A DNA stretch of 9,783 nt. Origin: Clostridia bacterium (lineage in GTDB: Bacteria; Bacillota_A; Clostridia; Oscillospirales; CAG-272). Below, piece by piece: positions 1 to 5,657 of the stretch. The stretch is taken from assembly GCA_017472105.1 (NCBI GenBank), contig JAFUQY010000358.1, positions 1 through 9,783 of the forward strand, written 5' to 3'. Within the stretch, counting starts at the first letter, position 1. Each line of letters begins with the position of its first letter. Position numbers and translations under genes: made by a program. A model generated the notes under the pieces. It saw nothing but the letters and a program-made list of their open reading frames with translations. It had not been told where the DNA came from and did not search any database.

Positions 1-230
1 ACCTCCGCCTCACAGTTGCCGCGCACGCAGATGATTCTGTCCGCGATTTCGTTCAGCAGTGGAGCAACCGTCTTCGGCGCGTATCCGAGAGGCAGATCGT
101 TTCGCGGGCCGTGGTAGAGAATGTCGCCCAGCAGCACCAGATGCGACGCCCCGGATTCACGGAACCGTTCGAGCATCAGGGCAGTGTAATCCGCCGACCC
201 GTGCAGATCGGATGCAATAAAAAGTTTCAT
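1..230 (-). CDS. yfcE: YfcE-type metallophosphodiesterase, 5' part only (cut by window edge)
   Basis: The first 76 codons of a calcineurin-like phosphoesterase are visible; the gene runs off the left edge, where the frame is still open. The N-terminus reads MKLFIASDLHG, giving the metal motif D8-x-H10. LLGDILYHGPRN follows with D36, and RGNC with N72, which are the usual dimetal ligands of this fold. The spacing and the HGPRN and GYAPK segments match Escherichia coli YfcE closely from memory; that family hydrolyses phosphodiesters in the cytoplasm, with an uncertain natural substrate. The ATG at 230 is preceded by AAAGGA about 9 nt upstream, a good ribosome binding site. It lies downstream of the sugar isomerase gene but is separated from it by a terminator and a palindromic element, so it probably has its own promoter. 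I found no convincing -35/-10 pair. The C-terminal half, with the remaining histidine ligands, is not in the window. Confidence 0.85.
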   Translation of the reverse strand, partial: MKLFIASDLHGSADYTALMLERFRESGASHLVLLGDILYHGPRNDLPLGYAPKTVAPLLNEIADRIICVRGNCEAE

Positions 231-305
231 GTGTGTAATTCCTTTCGGAGAATTTTTTGTGTGAAAGTATCACCGTATATCCGTCAGCGCAATCGCCTCA
301 AATTT

Positions 306-446
306 CGTAGGGGACGGCGCCCTCGACGTCCCGCGGGTTAAATAAAACAATATTTAGGCAGATGAAATATCAATCCAATTCCATCCGGCATAAATCGTTC
401 GGCGGGACTGTCTGACCACTTTCTGTGAAAGTGAACGTCCCCTACG
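306..446. repeat. GTAGGG-headed palindromic element (element D)
   Basis: The ends are an 11-bp perfect inverted repeat: CGTAGGGGACG at 306-316 and its complement at 436-446. The left end also forms a compact hairpin, GGGACG (311-316) with CGTCCC (327-332) around a 10-nt loop. A second internal pair is GTCCCGC (328-334) with GCGGGAC (402-408). The AT-rich centre (335-400) shows no gene. The left hairpin is related to the one inside the YwlE-RimI gene at 6113-6138, with covarying stem bases. It occupies the gap between yfcE and the terminator of the upstream transcript. Confidence 0.7.
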
Positions 447-486
447 GTAATTAAGAAATTGCAGCCCCGGAAATAACCGTGGAGAC

Positions 487-532
487 AAAAAACGTCCCCG
501 CACCCCGAAAAGATCAGGGAACGGGGAACGTT
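487..532 (-). terminator. Rho-independent terminator after the sugar isomerase gene
   Basis: On the minus strand, 9 nt after the stop codon, AACGTTCCCCG (532-522) pairs with CGGGGACGTT (500-491) with one bulged T. The hairpin runs directly into a T tract (492-487). A strong GC stem followed by a U run is the classic intrinsic terminator, and its position at the end of the gene fits. It should close the dnaC-isomerase transcript and insulate yfcE. Confidence 0.85.
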
Positions 533-541
533 ATGTCAATC

Positions 542-1402
542 TTACTTCAGATTGTACTTTTCAATCTTTTCGCGGAGGAACTGTACAGCCATCGCGATGT
601 CCTTTTCGGGCTGGTTGCCGACTTCGCGTTCAATGGTCAGGAAGCCGTTGAATCCGGTTGCAGCCAGAGCAGGGAGGTAAACATCGAAGTCTACGTCGCC
701 TTCACCGAGAGGCAGTTCGAGGTACTTTCTGCCCATTTCCATCATAGCCTTGTGTTCCTTTGCTTCTTCACCGATCGCAACAGCGGCTTCGACTCTCTTC
801 TTGAGCATGATGCCGTCCTTTGCGTGGGTGTGTACAACGTACTTGCCGATGTACTTGAGCGCGTTTTCCGGTCTGTCGTCCACGCACATTACGAGGTTTG
901 CAGGGTCAAAGTTGACGCGAACGCCGCCCGCACCGAGGGAATCGAGGAATTCGCCGAGGAGCTTGCCGGGTTCCGGACCGGTTTCAACCGCGAAAGCCGC
1001 GTCAACGGAGTCCGCGTATTCAGCCAGTTCACGGCATGCCTTGCGCATGATTTCCTTGGTTGCGTTTTCTTCTGCGGGAACGGTGCCGATGTGGGTGGTA
1101 ACTACGTTGCATTCGAGCTTCTTCGCGAGATCGAGAACTCTCTTGGACTTTTCAACGTAGACTGCGTTGCTTTCTTCCTTCATGAAGCCGTGGCCGAAGT
1201 CACCGCAGATTGCGGAGAAAACGAGACCGTGGGACTTCACGATGTCAAGAGCTTCCTTGAGCTGTGCGTCGGTAACGGTGTCCACGTTGAGCTCGCCGTA
1301 AGTAGCGTAAGCCTGGATACCTTCGATACCGAGTTCTGCTGCCTTCTTCACGCCGTCCTTGAAGCCGAGGCGGAAGGATTCGACCATTGCGCCGATTTTC
1401 AT
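542..1402 (-). CDS. Sugar phosphate isomerase/epimerase-like protein (xylose isomerase-like TIM barrel)
   Basis: A 286-residue cytoplasmic protein with the AP-endonuclease-2/xylose-isomerase-like TIM barrel pattern. Likely metal ligands lie at strand ends in the usual order: E140 in AVETGPEP, D166 in NFDPAN, H191/H193 in HTHAKD, and E258 in TIERE; H104 in VTTHIG fits a further active-site histidine. This full set argues for an active enzyme. The family includes epimerases, inosose dehydratases and isomerases acting on sugars or inositols, and the substrate cannot be read from sequence. The ATG at 1402 has GGAGGA about 8 nt upstream, a strong ribosome binding site. The gene starts 39 nt after the dnaC-like stop, so the two are probably cotranscribed, an odd functional pairing likely reflecting read-through. 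A terminator follows immediately. Its length is normal for the family. Confidence 0.85.
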   Translation of the reverse strand: MKIGAMVESFRLGFKDGVKKAAELGIEGIQAYATYGELNVDTVTDAQLKEALDIVKSHGLVFSAICGDFGHGFMKEESNAVYVEKSKRVLDLAKKLECNVVTTHIGTVPAEENATKEIMRKACRELAEYADSVDAAFAVETGPEPGKLLGEFLDSLGAGGVRVNFDPANLVMCVDDRPENALKYIGKYVVHTHAKDGIMLKKRVEAAVAIGEEAKEHKAMMEMGRKYLELPLGEGDVDFDVYLPALAATGFNGFLTIEREVGNQPEKDIAMAVQFLREKIEKYNLK

Positions 1403-1441
1403 ATTGTTAATCCTCCAGATGAGAAAATTTTTGACAGTTGA

Positions 1442-2422
1442 TTACGCATTCCTCAGCGTTTCCCGCACCTTCTGCTCGCGGACGTCGTTGCCGCGGAAGA
1501 CGAGGGGCTTGTATTCGCCGAAGAGCCTGCTCATGATCCGGTCGGAATACCGCTTGCGCAGCTCCGCCTGGGTCAGATTTGTGCTGATGATCGTGGATTT
1601 GTGCCGGATCATGCGGGTATTGATGATGTTGTAGAGACAGGATACCGTGAACTGGGACGTGACCTCGCATCCGAGATCGTCGATGATGAGCAGATCGCAG
1701 TCCGTGAAGCGGTCGGTGCCGTCGGCGTTCTCGTCCATTTCGTAGGAGGAACGGTGGAAGCGCTCTTCCTCAAATTCCCCGAAGAGGGTCAGGGCGGATT
1801 CGTACACCACATACGCACCGCGTTCAATCACAGCCTGCGCCGCCGCGGTCGAGAGATGGGTTTTCCCGAGTCCCGTCGCGCCGAGGAAGAGAAAGCTGTC
1901 GGATTTGCCCGGCACAAAATTCTCCGCAAACTCGCGAAGAAGCCGGACGTTCTGTCCCATTATTATTTTATCATCTTTTTCGTAATAGTCAAGAGAAAAA
2001 GTGTCAAAATTTTGTTTTTCCACAAGAGAATACAGCCCGGAGCTTTCCAGATTCGCCCGGACGATCTCTTTTTTCAGGCAATCGCAGATGTTGATGTCCA
2101 CGTACCCCGTGTCGGAGCATTTCTCACAGGTGTAGTGGATGTCGCAGTAGTCAACCGGAAAGCCTGCCATCCGGAGAACCAGCTCGCGGCGTTTTGCCAG
2201 ACTTTCGTACTCCTCGCGGATTTTTTCCAGCGGGACTTCGCTCTGCCCAAGCGCGGCAGCCATGATTTTCGGGCCGGTTGCCGCGAGCTGAGCGTCGATT
2301 GCCGCAAACTGCGAGACCTTCGCCGACGCTTCCGCGCTGTGTTTTTCGTATTCCGCAATCGCCGCGGCGCGTCTGTCAGCTATGATATCCTTCGCGCGGC
2401 GTATGTTTTCGCGTCTTCCCAT
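1442..2422 (-). CDS. dnaC: DnaC/DnaI-type helicase loader, AAA+ ATPase (IstB-like fold)
   Basis: A 326-residue AAA+ protein. Residues 1-90 are helical and charged, as expected for the helicase-binding end. A zinc-type cluster follows, with C99-x2-C102 and C113-x-C115 in YTCEKCSDTGYVDINICDC, as in the N-terminal domain of DnaI-like loaders. The ATPase core has Walker A GATGLGKTH (181-189), Walker B LLIIDDLG (244-251), sensor-1 STNL (280-283) and an arginine-finger region KRYSDRIMSR (290-299). Loaders of this type place the hexameric replicative helicase on DNA with DnaD/DnaB-type partners. A dnaD-like gene lies just upstream on the same strand, which supports a loader role over a transposon IstB. 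The ATG at 2422 has AAAGGAG 7 nt upstream. A 317-bp palindrome sits between the two primosome genes. The symbol follows common Clostridia usage; dnaI would be the Bacillus equivalent. Confidence 0.88.
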   Translation of the reverse strand: MGRRENIRRAKDIIADRRAAAIAEYEKHSAEASAKVSQFAAIDAQLAATGPKIMAAALGQSEVPLEKIREEYESLAKRRELVLRMAGFPVDYCDIHYTCEKCSDTGYVDINICDCLKKEIVRANLESSGLYSLVEKQNFDTFSLDYYEKDDKIIMGQNVRLLREFAENFVPGKSDSFLFLGATGLGKTHLSTAAAQAVIERGAYVVYESALTLFGEFEEERFHRSSYEMDENADGTDRFTDCDLLIIDDLGCEVTSQFTVSCLYNIINTRMIRHKSTIISTNLTQAELRKRYSDRIMSRLFGEYKPLVFRGNDVREQKVRETLRNA

Positions 2423-2503
2423 GTCGGGACTCCTTTCGGGTGATCGGGATTGTGCGGGTGGGCTTTAAGGATTACTCCATCTTGAACAAGCCCAACATCC
2501 GTT

Positions 2504-2820
2504 TTTGTCATTCAGAGGGCGGGCTATTCTGTAAATCCAAGCCTGATGTCCTGCCCGAAGAATCTGTGTATGTTCTGCTCAGATCTGCATATGTCCGTGG
2601 TTGTCATGCTGGTTCGGCTGAAGGGTACTCACTTTGTAATAACGTGCAGTTTGAAGATATAATATTTGTGCAAACCGTCTGTATGACATTCGTGAGTAAC
2701 CTTCACCTGAATAGGTACGACAACCACGGACATATTCCGAACCGAATAGGACATGCACAGATTCTTCGGGCGCGATGTACGGTATTGGCTGCAAGTGATT
2801 CTCGCCCTCTGAATGACAAA
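2504..2820. repeat. 317-bp inverted-repeat element (element A1)
   Basis: Two 129-bp arms (2504-2632 and 2692-2820) are reverse complements of one another without a single indel: position i always pairs with 5324-i. Perfect or near-perfect blocks are the 18-bp ends (TTTGTCATTCAGAGGGCG), 2553-2573 with 2751-2771 (20 of 21), 2589-2605 with 2719-2735 (17 of 17), and 2620-2632 with 2692-2704 (12 of 13). By hand I count about 93 matching pairs of 129. A 59-nt spacer lies at the centre. No transposase and no obvious target duplication are seen. It separates dnaD-like from dnaC-like. A shortened relative is at 5483-5603. Confidence 0.85.
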
Positions 2821-2876
2821 GGGTGGCGTTAGGCTCACGAGATCGGCTTTCACTTAAGTTCTCAAACTTCCGCCTT

Positions 2877-2918
2877 CTCTTCACTTCTTACATCTTACTT
2901 TTTACTTCTTACTTCTTA
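2877..2918 (-). repeat. Heptanucleotide repeat beginning in the dnaD stop codon
   Basis: Read on the minus strand, six 7-mers follow without a gap: TAAGAAG, TAAGAAG, TAAAAAG, TAAGATG, TAAGAAG, TGAAGAG. The first TAA is the stop codon of the dnaD-like gene. Because 7 is not a multiple of 3, successive TAA triplets fall in all three frames, so translation stops whatever the frame. The remainder of the gap (2821-2876) shows nothing I can name. Confidence 0.8.
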
Positions 2919-3869
2919 TTCCGCTTCCGCAGCCTGATACGACCGCTTGAGTGCAGCTTCGTAGAAATCGTCGGTCGAGAAACTCTGCTTCTGAACCGTG
3001 CCGGCATTGCGTTCAGCCTCCGCCGCGTCCACTTCTTCGGGCGTTTTGAACCCCTTCGCGTACCAGCTTTCCAGCACGGCATTCGCGTAGCTCAGCGACG
3101 GCTCCTTTGCCTTGGCGATGGTCGTCTCGTACGCATGCCGGATCAGCTCGCGCGAGAAGCCGTACGTGCCCGTCCATTTTTCCAGCATCGCCGTCTCTTT
3201 TTTCACAAGAGCACGCTTGCCGATGCCGAAGAGATTCCGCACGAACACTTCAAGCGAGGCAAGCTCCCTGACGCGTGCAATCTCTTCCTCCAGCGCCGCG
3301 TAGGTCGTGATCCCGCGGTCGTAGAAGGCAAGCGCCATTTTCTCCACGTAGCGCACGGTTTTCTTGTCCATCTCCGCCGCGTGGGTAAAGAGGAGCAGGA
3401 TGTATTCCGTGTCCAGCCGCAGATGATCCGCCAGTCCCGCAACGATCTCCGTCTCCGCGGTGTTGAAAATCTTGCCGAAAATCTGCTGGCACGAGTCGAG
3501 AAGACCGCGGAATGCAGTCGTGCGGACAGCGGCATCGGCAAGCTCCTCGGCGGTGTAGTGCGGCAGGGTCGTATGTACGGACACACGGGACGCCGGTTTC
3601 GTCGGTTTCGCAGGTTTTTCGGCAGTTTTCGCCGGAGCGGCAGCGTCCGAGGAGAGCGCACCGCAGGCAACCCATGTCTCAAGCGCACGGCGGAACGCGT
3701 TCTCCGTCATGTCCAGCCGCCCGGCAAGCTCGGAAAGCTCGAACTCCGGTTCGGAATAGACCGCCAGAAGTACCCGGAGCTCGTCGCCTGTGGCTGTGGA
3801 TAACTTTTCGGAAACCGCCTCGGCGGGCAGGGAAAGAATGCGGTTTTTGTATATTGGTGTGATTTTCAT
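2916..3869 (-). CDS. DnaD-domain replication initiation protein
   Basis: A 317-residue protein with the layout of Firmicute DnaD-like primosome proteins. Residues about 10-72 form a helical, winged-helix-like N-terminal part (ELSELAGRLDM then AFRRALETWVACG). An Ala/Pro/Lys-rich linker follows (76-98). Two DnaD-type helical segments then lie at about 118-185 and 205-275. The second ends in YANAVLESWYAKGF (261-274), matching the family Y-x3-I/L-x-x-W DNA-binding signature. It likely remodels origin or fork DNA and acts with the DnaC-like loader encoded downstream. I place the start at 3869 (MKITPIYK): the open frame extends upstream to 3995, but that leader does not look like protein and contains the promoter-like motif. 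AGGA lies about 14 nt upstream, so the ribosome binding site is poorly spaced. The stop codon is the first unit of a heptamer repeat. Confidence 0.82.
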   Translation of the reverse strand: MKITPIYKNRILSLPAEAVSEKLSTATGDELRVLLAVYSEPEFELSELAGRLDMTENAFRRALETWVACGALSSDAAAPAKTAEKPAKPTKPASRVSVHTTLPHYTAEELADAAVRTTAFRGLLDSCQQIFGKIFNTAETEIVAGLADHLRLDTEYILLLFTHAAEMDKKTVRYVEKMALAFYDRGITTYAALEEEIARVRELASLEVFVRNLFGIGKRALVKKETAMLEKWTGTYGFSRELIRHAYETTIAKAKEPSLSYANAVLESWYAKGFKTPEEVDAAEAERNAGTVQKQSFSTDDFYEAALKRSYQAAEAE

Positions 3870-3896
3870 ACTGTATGCTTGTTTTCCTGAAAATTC

Positions 3897-3925
3897 ATGA
3901 AATCTTTGTTCAAATCGGTTGTCAA
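3897..3925 (-). promoter_or_regulatory. Putative sigma-A-type promoter of the dnaD-like gene
   Basis: On the minus strand a perfect -35 TTGACA (3925-3920) is separated by 17 nt from TTTCAT (3902-3897), a 4-of-6 match to the -10 consensus. Transcription would begin near 3890, about 20 nt before the ATG at 3869. The spacing and -35 are ideal and the -10 is weak, so this is an inference. Confidence 0.5.
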
Positions 3926-3989
3926 TATGTCGGTATGCGGGAACTTTCTGCCGGATTCTGTCGGAACTTTTGTCGGAATTATACGAAAC

Positions 3990-4081
3990 ATGCATAAAAT
4001 CCGCGCTCGATGCATATTGCTGCGGATTGAATCATATCCGGCGGGATGCATAAGCGGATAAAGATTCGTTCACAAATGCAT
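3990..4081. promoter_or_regulatory. Cluster of four ATGCAT palindromes upstream of the dnaD-like gene
   Basis: ATGCAT occurs at 3990-3995, 4010-4015, 4046-4051 and 4076-4081, four in 92 bases. Two copies share a wider context, GATGCATA followed by GCGGAT. The cluster sits 65-160 bases upstream of the promoter-like motif. It may be an operator array or another degenerate repeat. Nearby, a 13-14-base unit (AGGTTTTACAACAG, then the same minus one A) is tandemly duplicated at 4084-4110. I see no gene in 3870-4166. Confidence 0.35.
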
Positions 4082-4166
4082 GGAGGTTTTACAACAGAGG
4101 TTTTCAACAGCCTGTGGAAAAGTGGGTTGGATAAATGCACAACTTGTTTCGCAGAGACAAACGCCT

Positions 4167-4240
4167 CGTAGGGCGGGGGTTTACCTCCCGCCGTGAATTT
4201 CGGTTGTACTTTGCGGCGGGAGGTGAACTCCCGCCCTACG
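4167..4240. repeat. Long hairpin, 27-bp stem (element C)
   Basis: Arms 4167-4193 and 4214-4240 are reverse complements except at two positions. Both exceptions read as G-T wobble pairs when the plus strand is transcribed, so that RNA would pair over all 27 bp around a 20-nt loop. Each arm begins CGTAGGGCGGG and carries its own small CGGGRG/CTCCCG hairpin. It lies just after tsaD on the minus strand and may slow or end that transcript, although no T run follows the stem on that strand. Confidence 0.8.
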
Positions 4241-4295
4241 GAGATTGAAGATACCTGCCTCGCAGTGAGAGTTATCGAACATGTCTCATTCTTCC

Positions 4296-5378
4296 TTATT
4301 TTTTCATCCGCAGGCGTTCCAGATATTCCTCGCAGGCCTCATCCGACGCATACGCGTTGAGCGACGAATCCGCGTGCAGACCGAGCAGATGCATGTGATA
4401 TCCCGCCGCACCGACCATCGCCGCGTTGTCTCCGCAGAGGCTGAGCGAGGGCACGATGAACCCGACGCCGTGACGGTCGCAGACGGACTTCACCGCTTTT
4501 CTGAGATGGGAATTCGCCGCAACGCCGCCCGCCATCACGAGAGTCTTCGTTCCCGTGCGCACGAGAGCGTCGGAGAGCTTCTTCGAGATGCCGTCGCACA
4601 CGGTCTTCGTGAACGCACCCGCAATCTCCGCGCGGACTTCATCCGGCAAGTCGTCGGTTTTCCGCTTCTGCTTTTCGTTGTGGATGTGGTTGATGACCGC
4701 CGTTTTCAGTCCGCTGAACGAGAATTCCAGCGTATCATCCGCCACAGCCGGGGACGGGAACGACAGCGCACCCTTCTTTTTGTAGTCGTAGAGCTCAAAT
4801 CCGCGCGAAGCCAGCCTGTCCATCGCCGCACCGCCGGGATAGGGAAGTCCCATCACGCGTCCGACCTTGTCAAAGGCTTCCCCGCAGGCGTCATCGCGCG
4901 AGCATCCGATTTCTTCAAATGTGATGTAATCCTTTACGTCATACAGGGATGTGTGTCCGCCCGATACGACGAGCGCGAGATACGGGGGCTTGAGCGCGGG
5001 ATTTTCGATATACGCCGCCGCCACGTGCGCTTCGATGTGATTCACGGGAACGAGCGGCACGCCGAGCACGGACGCAAAGGATTTGGCAAAGCTCACGCCG
5101 ACGAGGAGCGATCCGATCAGCCCGGGCGCGAAGGTCACAGCCACCGCTTCAATGTCGGAGAGCGCAATCCCGGCCGTGTCAATCGCTTCGCGGACAACGT
5201 TCGAGATCGATTCGCAGTGCGCGCGGCTCGCAATTTCGGGAACCACACCGCCGTAGAGGGCGTGAATGGCGATCTGCGAGGAAACAATGTTGGAAAGCAC
5301 CCGGATCCCGTCGGCAGAACAGTCCAGAACCGCCGCGGACGTCTCGTCACAGGAGCTTTCAATAGCAAAAATGTACAT
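4296..5378 (-). CDS. tsaD: tRNA N6-adenosine threonylcarbamoyltransferase TsaD (Kae1/Gcp)
   Basis: A 360-residue cytoplasmic enzyme that transfers threonylcarbamoyl from TC-AMP to A37 of ANN-decoding tRNAs, working with TsaB and TsaE (neither encoded here). The Kae1/HSP70-actin signature is complete. It starts MYIFAIESSCDETSAAV and has the metal motif H114-I-E-A-H118 and VVSGGHTSL (137-145). Further on come GEAFDKVGRVMGLPYPGG (166-183), FSGLKTAV (221-228), MAGGVAANSHLR (282-293) and CGDNAAM, with D317 as the third metal ligand. The family length is normal. I chose the ATG at 5378 because homology begins exactly there and CGGAG lies about 8 nt upstream; the open frame continues back to 5459 without family resemblance. 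The neighbour upstream on the same strand ends in RimI, the classic partner of tsaD in bacterial operons, but a 279-nt gap holding element A2 separates them. Confidence 0.97.
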   Translation of the reverse strand: MYIFAIESSCDETSAAVLDCSADGIRVLSNIVSSQIAIHALYGGVVPEIASRAHCESISNVVREAIDTAGIALSDIEAVAVTFAPGLIGSLLVGVSFAKSFASVLGVPLVPVNHIEAHVAAAYIENPALKPPYLALVVSGGHTSLYDVKDYITFEEIGCSRDDACGEAFDKVGRVMGLPYPGGAAMDRLASRGFELYDYKKKGALSFPSPAVADDTLEFSFSGLKTAVINHIHNEKQKRKTDDLPDEVRAEIAGAFTKTVCDGISKKLSDALVRTGTKTLVMAGGVAANSHLRKAVKSVCDRHGVGFIVPSLSLCGDNAAMVGAAGYHMHLLGLHADSSLNAYASDEACEEYLERLRMKK

Positions 5379-5482
5379 GGTGTACTCCGTTAATGCATAA
5401 TGTTTATGCCGATATTTTGTTGGTTGACAGAAAAATGTGATGACGAAATACAATAACACTTACGTCAGCAAGCACAGCGTAA

Positions 5483-5603
5483 ATCTCTGTCATTCTGAGG
5501 GTGAAAATCACCGGTAATCAAAGCCGTACGCCGTGCACAGATTCATCGGGCAGGATGTCGGGTATGTGTCTGTGGGATAGCCCGCCCTCTGAATGACAGG
5601 GAT
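5483..5603. repeat. 121-bp inverted-repeat element (element A2), short relative of A1
   Basis: The ends 5483-5501 and 5585-5603 are 19-bp inverted repeats with two mismatches, built on TGTCATTCWGAGGG. The right half (about 5534-5603) matches the reverse complement of the A1 left arm, including the CACAGATTCNTCGGGCAGGA core and AGCCCGCCCTCTGAATGACA. The left 45 bases match the reverse complement of the A1 right end (TGAAAATCAC and CCGTAC blocks). A2 therefore looks like A1 with about 200 central bases missing. It fills most of the rimI-tsaD gap. Confidence 0.8.
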
Positions 5604-5657
5604 TGTTCGTCTGACCGGATGACATATTGACCAGCGTCAGCCGGAAAAAACAACGTG

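Noticed and set aside
479..1441. Long plus-strand open frame opposite the sugar isomerase gene
   Set aside because: The minus-strand gene has a strong ribosome binding site, intact active-site residues and its own terminator; the plus frame covers the terminator and has no recognisable domain.
2504..2820. Insertion sequence with transposase
   Set aside because: The interior is only about 280 bases with no transposase motif and no visible target duplication, so at most it is a non-autonomous element.
2440..2884. Two small overlapping open frames on opposite strands within element A1
   Set aside because: They exist because the element is palindromic; neither has a ribosome binding site, and both run across the element boundaries into unrelated DNA. 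The coding-like pattern is reported as a finding instead.
3870..3995. Longer start for the dnaD-like protein at 3995
   Set aside because: The leader peptide does not resemble DnaD proteins, has no ribosome binding site, and overlaps the promoter-like TTGACA motif.
4281..5393. Long plus-strand open frame opposite tsaD
   Set aside because: It is antisense to a complete tsaD with all catalytic motifs; its product is Arg/His-rich and low in family-like pattern, typical of a shadow frame in GC-rich DNA.
5379..5459. Longer start for TsaD at 5459
   Set aside because: TsaD homology begins at MYIFAIESSC (ATG at 5378), which has a proper ribosome binding site; the upstream part is unlike the family.
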